Origin: an uncultured Prevotellaceae bacterium | GTDB lineage: Bacteria > Bacteroidota > Bacteroidia > Bacteroidales > Muribaculaceae | DNA: 8,023 nucleotides | Direction: 5' to 3' | Assembly: GCA_945645715.1 (NCBI GenBank) | Contig: CALZFJ010000076.1 | Span: 1-8,023, forward strand | In this document: piece by piece, positions 1 through 6,051 of the stretch | Layout: each line of letters begins with the position of its first letter | Position numbering within the stretch: the first letter of the stretch is position 1 | Translations under genes and position numbers: made by a program | The notes under the pieces: generated by a model | Told to the model about the DNA's origin: nothing | Databases searched by the model: none | Seen by the model: the letters and a program-made list of their open reading frames with translations, nothing else

Positions 1-201
1 TACGACGGTAGGATTTACTGATGGATTGGGTGTGGCGAGAGCATCATTGGGGATACCATCAATAGGTGTGATGTCGCCGGTGGGTACATCAAATTCGAGA
101 GGAATGGTTTCTCCACCGCTGCTGACGCAGGAGGAGAGGGCGAGAGCTGTGCTTAGGCACAGGGTGGTGATGATATGTAGCTTGCTGTTCATAATATTCA
201 T
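1..201 (-). CDS. Putative lipoprotein, N-terminal part (runs off the left edge)
   Basis: The frame is open for 67 codons from an ATG at 201 down to base 1 with no stop, so only the N-terminus is present. It begins with a short charged/polar stretch (MNIMNSK), then a hydrophobic run, then a lipobox, LALSSC, with the lipid-modified Cys at about residue 25. A second in-frame ATG at 192 would shorten the leader by three residues and fits equally well. After the Cys come a Ser/Gly linker and an acidic, Pro/Thr-rich stretch (PTGDITPIDGIPND), typical of an exposed tether. The expected location is a membrane leaflet facing the periplasm or surface. The start lies 24 bases after the ompA-like stop, with no terminator between, so co-transcription is likely. 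No family can be named from this fragment. The plus-strand frame over the same bases looks like a shadow. Confidence 0.72.
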   Translation of the reverse strand, partial: MNIMNSKLHIITTLCLSTALALSSCVSSGGETIPLEFDVPTGDITPIDGIPNDALATPNPSVNPTVV

Positions 202-225
202 TGAAACGTGATTGATACTATAAGA

Positions 226-1509
226 TTATTTGAATATTTCCACTTCGACGCGACGGTTGATGCGGCGTCCTTCGATTGTTTCATTTGAAACGAGAGGGCG
301 AGTAGCACCATAGAAGCTATAGGAGATTTTGTTGGGGTTGACACCTTGGTCGATGAGATAGTCCATCACCGCTTTGGCACGCTGGCGTGAGATGCGCATG
401 TTCACATCGTCGGGACCGGTGCTGTCGGTGTGACCTTTCACTTCCACTTGTGCGTTCATGCGAATGAGGGTGGAAGCGAGTTTGTCGAGATAGCCAAAAG
501 ATTCTTCGCGAATGTCGCTGCTATTGAAGTCGAAGTTGATGTCGTCGATAGAGCAGATTGTCTTTCCCTCGACCGATTCGCCACGAGCCATCATGTCGAT
601 AATATCGTCGAGAGTGCAGCAATTTGTTCCGGCAAAAGCGTCGGTGACGCGGTCAGCGGCATTGGTTCTTGCCGGTTCTTCTTCAACAAGCACCGGAACC
701 GGAGAGCGCCGTTGCTGCCCCCACGTGTTGATAGGAATGCCGAATGTGAATCGAAACTCAAGCCCGGAGAACTTGCGAGAGCCATTGATGACGTATTTGC
801 CGAAGAGGCTATTATTGATTGCGGCTTTGCCGTTTTTCTCGGCACCGCTGTAGGTATCGGTGAGGCCGTGGTCGTAGGACATTTCAAATCCCACGTATGC
901 CTTGCTGTAATTCATAAGAGGGAAGTAGTATTTCACTCCGGCACCGATTGCGAGGGAGAAATGAGCTCGTGCTACGTTGTCGCTTGCTGCATTGACCTTG
1001 TAGCTTGCTTCAGTGCCATTTGAATCGCTTCCTGAAACCTTAAAACGGCCGGCAGAAGCAAAGCCGAGGTAGGGAGCTGCAAATATATAGGGGCGGAAAC
1101 TGCTTGTTGCGCCCAAGAATTGGTATATAACCGGGATTCGCACGTCGAAATAGGTGATTCCGGCAGAGTAGGTGTAGTCGTAAAGACCTTTGTTGAGAAG
1201 GTCGGACTTGATGTTGCATATTTTACCACCGCGGCGTGTGAAATCGAGTTCGGGGCGAATAGCATAGCGGAGGTCTTTCCCAAACTCATATTCGCCGAAT
1301 ATGCCAATAACCGAGCCGAGCGAAGCGTTGCGGTCGGGGTAAGTTTTCTTGTCGAGTTCGGAGAATCGCATGAAGTTGGCACGCAAGCCAAGATTAGCGC
1401 CGATGTTAAGACGAGCGGCAGGCACTTCTTCGGCCGAAGAGTTCTGGGCTACAGCGCCAAAGGCAGAAATGGCTGCCACGAAAATAGCAATAATAGTGTT
1501 GTGTTTCAT
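226..1509 (-). CDS. OmpA-family outer membrane beta-barrel protein
   Basis: This 427-residue protein carries a signal peptide (residues 1-21, cleavage likely after AVA before Gln22). Residues about 33-260 have the alternating aromatic/polar pattern of a Bacteroidota outer-membrane barrel (IRPELDF, ITYFDVRIPVIYQF, YVGFEMSYDHGL, LEFRFTFGIPI). A Pro/Glu-rich linker (268-285) and a segment with adjacent Cys at 297-298 follow. Residues about 318-427 are an OmpA C-terminal peptidoglycan-binding domain: INFDFNSSDI, then VKGHTDSTG (358-365), then N-x2-I-S-x2-R-A-x2-V-x3-L (370-385), then EGRRINRRVEVEI near the end. Members of this family tether the outer membrane to the cell wall. The ATG at 1509 sits directly before the signal peptide. 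No strong Shine-Dalgarno sequence is visible, as is usual for the phylum. A lipoprotein gene starts 24 bases downstream. The ligand of the barrel, if any, is unknown. Confidence 0.93.
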   Translation of the reverse strand: MKHNTIIAIFVAAISAFGAVAQNSSAEEVPAARLNIGANLGLRANFMRFSELDKKTYPDRNASLGSVIGIFGEYEFGKDLRYAIRPELDFTRRGGKICNIKSDLLNKGLYDYTYSAGITYFDVRIPVIYQFLGATSSFRPYIFAAPYLGFASAGRFKVSGSDSNGTEASYKVNAASDNVARAHFSLAIGAGVKYYFPLMNYSKAYVGFEMSYDHGLTDTYSGAEKNGKAAINNSLFGKYVINGSRKFSGLEFRFTFGIPINTWGQQRRSPVPVLVEEEPARTNAADRVTDAFAGTNCCTLDDIIDMMARGESVEGKTICSIDDINFDFNSSDIREESFGYLDKLASTLIRMNAQVEVKGHTDSTGPDDVNMRISRQRAKAVMDYLIDQGVNPNKISYSFYGATRPLVSNETIEGRRINRRVEVEIFK

Positions 1510-1534
1510 TCTTGCAACGTATTAAAGATGCATA

Positions 1535-1607
1535 GCTGCCACGCTGAAAATGGCAGAGGTTTTGAAAAAATAAAAGCTGCCACACAAAGAGGCAGAAGAT
1601 GCTGCCA
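1535..1607 (-). repeat. Alternating GCTGCC/GGCAG motifs in the ompA-like leader
   Basis: On the minus strand, just upstream of the OmpA-family gene, TGGCAGC occurs at 1607-1601, 1582-1576 and 1541-1535. The complementary core CTGCC lies between them at 1595-1591 and 1556-1551 (the latter CTGCCA). Each CTGCC can pair with the TGGCAG on either side, so two mutually exclusive sets of short hairpins are possible. A further CTGCC lies in the loop of the adjacent terminator (1658-1654). Whether the stretch is transcribed depends on an unmapped promoter. The motifs are visible; a regulatory role is inference. Confidence 0.45.
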
Positions 1608-1635
1608 AGAAGATAACAGCGAATAAAATATCTAT

Positions 1636-1673
1636 AAAAAACTCCCATAACTCGGCAGCTATGGGAGTTTTTT
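1636..1673 (-). terminator. Rho-independent terminator of the NifU-like/GGGtGRT operon
   Basis: A 9-bp perfect stem, ACTCCCATA at 1641-1649 and TATGGGAGT at 1660-1668, encloses a 10-base loop. It is flanked by an A run (1636-1640) on one side and a T run (1668-1674) on the other. Read on the minus strand, it lies about 40 bases after the GGGtGRT stop and ends in T residues, so it closes that operon. The symmetric A/T flanks mean it could also work on the plus strand, but no plus-strand gene points at it. Confidence 0.85.
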
Positions 1674-1706
1674 TCATTATGCCGGTAAATCCTAAGCTAA
1701 AAGGAA

Positions 1707-2720
1707 TTACTTGTTGAGAGCAGTAGCAACGTCAACAGCGACAGCCACGGTGCAACCAACCATAGGGTTGTTACCGATGCCGAGGAATCCCATCATCTCA
1801 ACGTGAGCAGGCACTGAAGAAGAGCCGGCAAACTGAGCATCGCTGTGCATACGGCCGAGAGTATCGGTCATACCGTAAGAAGCAGGACCTGCAGCCATGT
1901 TGTCGGGGTGAAGAGTACGGCCTGTACCACCACCTGAAGCTACTGAGAAGTAAGGCTTGCCGGCGAGCACGCGCTCCTTCTTGTAAGTACCGGCAACCGG
2001 GTGCTGGAAGCGTGTCGGGTTGGTAGAGTTACCGGTGATAGATACGTCAACGCCCTCTTTCCACATTACTGCAACGCCTTCGCGAACGTCGTCGGCACCG
2101 TAGCATTTAACTTTGGCGCGAGGACCCTTGCTATAAGGAGTTTCGCTCACCACTTTAAGTTCGCCAGTGTAGTAGTCGAACTCAGTCTGAACGTAAGTAA
2201 ATCCGTTGATACGAGAGATGATCTTAGCAGCGTCCTTTCCGAGACCATTGAGGATTACGCGGAGAGGCTCCTTGCGTACCTTGTCGGCCTTAGCTGCAAT
2301 CTTGATAGCGCCCTCAGCAGCAGCGAACGACTCGTGGCCGGCCAAGAAAGCGAAGCACTTGGTTTCCTCGCGGAGAAGGCGAGCGGCAAGGTTTCCGTGA
2401 CCAAGACCAACCTTACGGTCGTCGGCAACAGAGCCAGGGATACAGAACGACTGGAGACCGATACCGATAGCCTCGGCAGCGTCGGCAGCATTCTTGCAGC
2501 CCTTCTTGATAGCGATAGCAGCACCAACCACGTAAGCCCACTTAGCGTTCTCGAAGCAGATGGGCTGAGTTTCCTCGCAAGTGAGATAAGGATCGATACC
2601 GGCTTCCTCGCAAATTTTGTTAGCTTCCTCAATGTCTTTGATTCCGTACTCATTCAAAGCAGCGATAATCTGCTTGATGCGACGATCTTGAGACTCAAAT
2701 TTAACTTCTCTTAATGCCAT
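1707..2720 (-). CDS. GGGtGRT-family protein (function unknown)
   Basis: This 337-residue protein matches the GGGtGRT family, named for its glycine-rich signature, here GGGTGRT at residues 263-269 (context SVASGGGTGRTLHPDN). I know of no assigned reaction. Other visible blocks are an N-terminal helical part (1-45), a Cys-containing stretch (Cys37, 48, 55, 75, 93), a glycine/His block GLGHGN (105-110), FLAGHESF (125-132), VILNGLGKDAAKI (155-167), and a Gly-rich end (MMGFLGIGNNPMVGC, 309-323). No signal peptide is evident and the hydrophobic stretches are Ala/Gly-rich, so it is probably cytosolic. The Gly-rich loop could bind a phosphate or nucleotide, which is inference. It is the second gene of an operon with a NifU-like scaffold, 18 bases away, so an iron-sulfur connection is likely. 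The ATG at 2720 is fixed by a strong Shine-Dalgarno sequence, and a terminator follows the stop. Confidence 0.9.
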   Translation of the reverse strand: MALREVKFESQDRRIKQIIAALNEYGIKDIEEANKICEEAGIDPYLTCEETQPICFENAKWAYVVGAAIAIKKGCKNAADAAEAIGIGLQSFCIPGSVADDRKVGLGHGNLAARLLREETKCFAFLAGHESFAAAEGAIKIAAKADKVRKEPLRVILNGLGKDAAKIISRINGFTYVQTEFDYYTGELKVVSETPYSKGPRAKVKCYGADDVREGVAVMWKEGVDVSITGNSTNPTRFQHPVAGTYKKERVLAGKPYFSVASGGGTGRTLHPDNMAAGPASYGMTDTLGRMHSDAQFAGSSSVPAHVEMMGFLGIGNNPMVGCTVAVAVDVATALNK

Positions 2721-2728
2721 AATCTTAT

Positions 2729-2736
2729 CCTCCTCT
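2729..2736 (-). promoter_or_regulatory. Strong Shine-Dalgarno sequence of the GGGtGRT gene
   Basis: The minus strand reads AGAGGAGG, followed by 8 bases and then the ATG at 2720. This is a near-full anti-16S match, in the short gap after the stop of the NifU-like gene. It decides the start of the GGGtGRT gene. The other starts in this window lack anything comparable, in keeping with the weak Shine-Dalgarno use of Bacteroidota. Confidence 0.8.
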
Positions 2737-2738
2737 TA

Positions 2739-3431
2739 TTATTCTTTACGTGGGTCAATGTATTTAGCGGCCTCTTCGAAGCGTCCGTAGTGGCCTTTTG
2801 CTTTCTCTAATGCAGCCTCGGGTGTTTCGCCCTTCTTCAAGAAGTCGGTGAACTTGCCAAGGTGGAGGAACTCGTAACCGATAACCTCATTGTTCTCGTC
2901 GAGAGCCATGCGAGTGCAGTAACCCTCAGCCATCTCGAGGTAGCGAGGACCCTTAGCCAAAGTACCAAACATGGTACCAACCTGGCTGCGGAGACCCTTA
3001 CCAAGGTCTTCGAGAGAAGCGCCGATAACGAGACCACCCTCAGAGAATGCCGACTGAGTGCGGCCGTAAACGATTTGCAAGAAGAGCTCGCGCATAGCGG
3101 TGTTGATGGCATCGCACACGAGGTCGGTGTTGAGAGCCTCAAGGATAGTCTTGCCGGGAAGGATTTCAGAAGCCATAGCAGCTGAGTGAGTCATACCCGA
3201 GCAACCGATAGTCTCAACGAGAGCCTCTTGAATGATACCCTCTTTCACATTGAGAGTGAGCTTGCAAGCACCCTGCTGAGGAGCGCACCAGCCAATACCG
3301 TGGGTCAAGCCCGAAACGTCCTTAATTTCTTTAGATCTAACCCATTTTCCCTCCTCTGGGATAGGAGCTGAAGGGTGGTTAGCGCCCTTCTTTACGCAGC
3401 ACATTTCCTGTACTTCATGTGAATAAACCAT
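2739..3431 (-). CDS. NifU/IscU-like iron-sulfur cluster assembly scaffold protein
   Basis: This 230-residue protein has a NifU N-terminal-type (IscU-like) core at about residues 45-150. The segment ACKLTLNVKEGIIQEALVET followed by IGCSGMTHSAAMASEILPGKT (75-95) lines up with the IscU block around its second ligand Cys (GCGSAIASSS...GKS). Family members hold a nascent Fe-S cluster and pass it to client proteins in the cytosol. Cys residues are at 11, 12, 49, 56, 77, 106 and 172. The third IscU ligand region (His-Cys-Ser) seems to correspond to VIGASLEDL (135-143), which has no Cys, so the ligand set is not the standard one. The C-terminal part (150-230) goes beyond the usual ~130-residue IscU length. 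The gene is first in an operon with the GGGtGRT gene. The ATG at 3431 is the only good start. No clear TAnnTTTG promoter was found in the 180 bases upstream. Confidence 0.85.
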   Translation of the reverse strand: MVYSHEVQEMCCVKKGANHPSAPIPEEGKWVRSKEIKDVSGLTHGIGWCAPQQGACKLTLNVKEGIIQEALVETIGCSGMTHSAAMASEILPGKTILEALNTDLVCDAINTAMRELFLQIVYGRTQSAFSEGGLVIGASLEDLGKGLRSQVGTMFGTLAKGPRYLEMAEGYCTRMALDENNEVIGYEFLHLGKFTDFLKKGETPEAALEKAKGHYGRFEEAAKYIDPRKE

Positions 3432-3614
3432 AATTCTTCTATTTTTTACTTAATAGTTATGTATATCTATAAAATTCAAGCTATTAGGGGATACATAATG
3501 TAGCCGAAGCGAGATTATGCACTTTCTCCAGTGTAAAATTAATTAAAAAGATGAAAATCTGCAACGCTTGGTGCAAATTTTAAATATTTTTTATATAATG
3601 TGTGGCTACAGTTG

Positions 3615-4004
3615 TTACTTTTGGCGGGTGTAGATGGTGAAACTGTCGCCTGAGATGAGGCAAAGGGTGTCGCCACGGAGTGACTCGATGCGGAATTTGA
3701 GTGTTGAGCCGATGATGGTGTCGGCGGTTTCGGTTTCGGCATCGATAGTGAGGGAGTCGCCCTTGATGCCCCATTTTTTCATCACAGTGCCGGGAGAATT
3801 GATTGCCTTGGCTGTCATGTCGGGGTTGAGAGTGAAGCCTTTCACGCTATCGGCAACGGGGCGGAGCCAGGTGCCTTCGAGAGTGGCAAAAGAGTCGATA
3901 GCGACGCTGTCGGAGTCGCAGGCAGCCGGCTTGCTTTTGGTATTTCCACCGCCACAAGATGCGAGGGCTGCAATAGCAATGGCGAATAATAATAACTTTT
4001 TCAC
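3615..4004 (-). CDS. Lipocalin-like lipoprotein
   Basis: This 129-residue protein starts with a lipoprotein signal (MKKLLLF, hydrophobic run, then LASC with the lipidated Cys at 17) and a Gly/Ser/Lys linker. Residues about 41-127 resemble the small Bacteroidota lipocalin-like domain: EGTWLRPV near the start, GFTLNPDMTAKAINS (55-69), a central KKWGIKGDSLTI, and a closing RGDTLCLISGDSFTIYTR. The fold is an eight-stranded barrel; the ligand is not known. The frame opens with GTG at 4004. No in-frame ATG precedes the signal peptide, so GTG is the likely true start. A TAnnTTTG element 85 bases upstream and a structured leader suggest independent transcription. It follows the pfp terminator and is separated by about 180 bases from the iron-sulfur operon. 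No convincing terminator was seen after it. Confidence 0.85.
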   Translation of the reverse strand: MKKLLLFAIAIAALASCGGGNTKSKPAACDSDSVAIDSFATLEGTWLRPVADSVKGFTLNPDMTAKAINSPGTVMKKWGIKGDSLTIDAETETADTIIGSTLKFRIESLRGDTLCLISGDSFTIYTRQK

Positions 4005-4034
4005 GATTAATAATTTAATGTGTTTTGATACGCC

Positions 4035-4077
4035 CCAAATCGGTTATTTGGTAGTAGTGCGCCAATCGCCGATTTGG
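4035..4077 (-). repeat. 9-bp inverted repeat in the 5' leader of the lipoprotein gene
   Basis: CCAAATCGG at 4035-4043 and CCGATTTGG at 4069-4077 are perfect inverted repeats separated by 25 bases. On the minus strand they lie between the predicted promoter element and the GTG start, so they would form a stem-loop in the leader RNA. The downstream arm can instead form a smaller hairpin on its own side (CAAAT at 4050-4046 with ATTTG at 4040-4036), which is incompatible with the larger stem. A DNA-binding site for a dimeric repressor is the other reading. Confidence 0.5.
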
Positions 4078-4088
4078 TTTTATGGGTG

Positions 4089-4096
4089 CAAAGTTA
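4089..4096 (-). promoter_or_regulatory. Bacteroidota -7 promoter element for the lipoprotein gene
   Basis: The minus strand reads TAACTTTG, an exact match to the Bacteroidota housekeeping sigma consensus TAnnTTTG, in the favoured context GTAACTTTGCA. A start site a few bases downstream would give a leader of roughly 80 bases containing the inverted repeat at 4035-4077. The -33 region is poor, with no clear TTG at the usual spacing. Confidence 0.7.
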
Positions 4097-4151
4097 CGCA
4101 TAATAGTTGAAAATATGCCGTGCTATGAGGCGGAAAATGGCGTGTGGATAG

Positions 4152-4184
4152 AAAAAATCCCTGCACCGACGATGGTGCAGGGAT
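4152..4184 (-). terminator. Rho-independent terminator of pfp
   Basis: An 11-bp perfect GC-rich stem, ATCCCTGCACC at 4157-4167 and GGTGCAGGGAT at 4174-4184, has a 6-base loop. On the minus strand it is followed directly by a run of six T residues (complement of 4152-4157). It lies 76 bases beyond the pfp stop and separates that gene from the lipoprotein gene. Confidence 0.92.
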
Positions 4185-4260
4185 TGCAAGCTGTGAGTTA
4201 GGATTATAATTGTATCTTATAATGCCGCCGATTTCTCAGAGGCAGATACGATATTCGTGA

Positions 4261-5910
4261 TTACTTTCCGCCTTGCTCGTAGTAGAGAGTGCGTGAAGGC
4301 TGGTCGCACACTTCAGCCGGGCCGAAGTATTGGATAGGACCGGGATATACGTAGCAGGTGTTTTCAGCCCACTCGGCACGGTGCTGAGCAAACTTCTGGA
4401 ACGGTGCACCATCGAGATCGACGAGAGCCTTTTGGATAACAGGCTTCATCTTACCGTTGCGACGCTCCATGTTCATCATCATAGTGATAGGAATACCACC
4501 GGCGATCCATTGAACAGAAGGCTTGGTGAGGTTGCGGATTGACGACATGTAGCCGGTAGCACCGCAGTTGATGAGCTGGGCAGCATTGTAACCAAGTGCG
4601 TAGCAGTAGTCGGCATCGAAGTTAGAAGGATCGGCGCAACGTCCCTCATATCCGAAGAAGTGGTGGAGGGCAGAGAACTTGCCAACGTACTCACCAGCCT
4701 CTTTCATAGCTTTGAGCTTCTTACCAACCATCTCGCTGAGGAGCTTCTCGGTCTCGATGAGCGATACCTGTACGTTTCCGTGCGGGTCGCGGTCGAGTGA
4801 CAGTTGACGTGCAACGCCAACGGGGAGGCTCTCGAATGTAGCAGCGTTCTCGGCTGAAAGGTTAGCGATGACGAATGCACGCTGTGCGTCGGCATCGAGA
4901 GTAGCAAACTCTGGGCTGCGAGCGAGGAGGTCGTTAAGCTCGGCGATAAGAGCCTTCATTGCAGGAATGAACTCGATGAGGCCTTCGGGAATGAGGACAG
5001 TACCGAAGTTGTTGCCATTAGCAGCACGCTTAGCTACGACAGCAGCGATGTCGGCAACGATGTCGTTGAGAGTGAGCTTCTTTGCCTCAACTTCCTCAGA
5101 GATAATGCAGTAGTTAGGCTGAGTCTGGAGTGCACACTCAAGGGCGATGTGAGAAGCAGAGCGGCCCATGAGCTTTATGAAGTGCCAGTATTTCTTTGCA
5201 GAATTGCAGTCGCGCTGAATGTTGCCGATAACCTCAGAATAAACCTTGGTTGCAGTGTCGAAACCGAAAGAAGTCTCAATCAAGCCGTTCTTGAGGTCGC
5301 CGTCGATAGTCTTCGGGCAGCCGATAACCTGAACGCCGGCGTTCTTAGCCTTGTAGTACTCGGCGAGCACGCAAGCGTTGGTGTTAGAGTCGTCACCACC
5401 GATGATAACGAGAGCCTTGATGTCGAGCTCCTTGAGGATTTCGAGACCCTTTTCAAACTGCTCGGGCTCTTCGAGCTTAGTGCGGCCAGAGCCGATGATG
5501 TCGAAACCGCCGGTGTTGCGGTACTGGTCGATGATGTCGGCAGTAAGTTCCATATATTTGTGGTCAACGAGACCGCCGGGACCCATAAGGAAGCCGAAGA
5601 GGCGGCTGTCCTTGTTGATAGCCTTCACGCCATCGAAAAGTCCGCTAATCACATTGTGACCGCCGGGAGCCTGACCACCCGAAAGAATCACACCCACATT
5701 GATGGGGAGAGCTTTGCCGGTCTTAGAAGATTTCTCGAAAGTCAGTTCGGGAAGACCGTAGGTGTTGGGGAACAATTTCTTGATTTCATCTTGGTCGGCT
5801 ACCGATTGAGTAGGCTCGCCTTCAACAGCTTTTACTGCTCCCCAAAGAGCTGAGGGCAATTTGGGTTGGTAAGCAGCGCGAGCTTTCTGTAATGCGCTCT
5901 TTTTTGTCAT
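4261..5910 (-). CDS. pfp: Diphosphate--fructose-6-phosphate 1-phosphotransferase (PPi-PFK)
   Basis: This 549-residue protein is a long-form pyrophosphate-dependent phosphofructokinase. It catalyses the reversible transfer of phosphate from PPi to fructose 6-phosphate, giving fructose 1,6-bisphosphate, in cytosolic glycolysis and gluconeogenesis. Motifs, numbered from the ATG: phosphate-binding loop GGQAPGG (78-84), GPGGL (about 111), GGDDS (171-175), PKTIDGD with the catalytic Asp (199-205), MGRS (248-251), IPEGL (about 308) and YEGR (421-424). The second Asp of GGDD and the Lys of PKTID are the known markers of PPi rather than ATP use; ATP enzymes typically have GGDG/S and PGTID. Length fits the family (about 550). 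A frame two codons longer exists from a TTG at 5916, but the ATG at 5910 is preferred. The gene stands alone, with AT-rich palindromes upstream and a strong terminator downstream. Confidence 0.97.
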   Translation of the reverse strand: MTKKSALQKARAAYQPKLPSALWGAVKAVEGEPTQSVADQDEIKKLFPNTYGLPELTFEKSSKTGKALPINVGVILSGGQAPGGHNVISGLFDGVKAINKDSRLFGFLMGPGGLVDHKYMELTADIIDQYRNTGGFDIIGSGRTKLEEPEQFEKGLEILKELDIKALVIIGGDDSNTNACVLAEYYKAKNAGVQVIGCPKTIDGDLKNGLIETSFGFDTATKVYSEVIGNIQRDCNSAKKYWHFIKLMGRSASHIALECALQTQPNYCIISEEVEAKKLTLNDIVADIAAVVAKRAANGNNFGTVLIPEGLIEFIPAMKALIAELNDLLARSPEFATLDADAQRAFVIANLSAENAATFESLPVGVARQLSLDRDPHGNVQVSLIETEKLLSEMVGKKLKAMKEAGEYVGKFSALHHFFGYEGRCADPSNFDADYCYALGYNAAQLINCGATGYMSSIRNLTKPSVQWIAGGIPITMMMNMERRNGKMKPVIQKALVDLDGAPFQKFAQHRAEWAENTCYVYPGPIQYFGPAEVCDQPSRTLYYEQGGK

Positions 5911-5913
5911 AGT

Positions 5914-5978
5914 CAAAATATATTTTGTAGATAAGTTTAAGCAATTTCGGTTGTTGCTGCAAATTTCGTAAAAATTTG
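5914..5978 (-). repeat. AT-rich inverted repeats in the pfp leader
   Basis: CAAAATATATTTTG at 5914-5927 is a perfect 14-bp palindrome ending 3 bases before the pfp ATG. Further upstream, CAAATTT (5960-5966) and AAATTTG (5972-5978) form a second inverted repeat with a 5-base spacer. Both contain partial TTTG-type promoter motifs, but none with the exact TAnnTTTG spacing. They could be operator sites or simply AT-rich intergenic sequence. Confidence 0.35.
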
Positions 5979-6051
5979 GTAGTTCTGCAACAAAATATTA
6001 ACTAAAATCACCACGGCAAGCGTGAAAAAATGCTATAAAGGCAAAGTGGTG

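Noticed and set aside
430..1023. A 197-codon plus-strand frame opposite the OmpA-family gene
   Set aside because: It has no domain or signal and lies entirely inside the real gene, so it is treated as a shadow.
1406..1648. An 80-codon minus-strand frame with a hydrophobic start, overlapping the OmpA-family gene start
   Set aside because: Its ATG lies inside the terminator hairpin, it has no ribosome site, and its second half is an out-of-frame reading of the OmpA-family signal peptide region.
2001..2714. A 237-codon open frame on the plus strand opposite the GGGtGRT gene
   Set aside because: It mirrors a strongly recognisable minus-strand gene, shows no recognisable domain, and has no promoter or ribosome site. 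It is explained by the codon bias of the real gene.
3574..3582. TAAAATTTG on the minus strand as promoter of the NifU-like operon
   Set aside because: The spacing between TA and TTTG is one base too long for the consensus and it lies over 140 bases from the start codon. No better candidate was found in the gap, so no promoter is called.
5149..5853. A 234-codon open frame on the plus strand opposite pfp
   Set aside because: pfp motifs are unambiguous on the minus strand over this span. The opposite frame has no family features and is a shadow.
5911..5916. Upstream TTG start for pfp, adding two residues
   Set aside because: The ATG at 5910 begins a normal Lys-rich N-terminus, and a rare TTG start two codons earlier, inside a palindrome, is less likely.
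6015..6030. Short hairpin CACG-CGTG after the M16 gene as a terminator
   Set aside because: The stem is only four base pairs and no clean T run follows on the minus strand.
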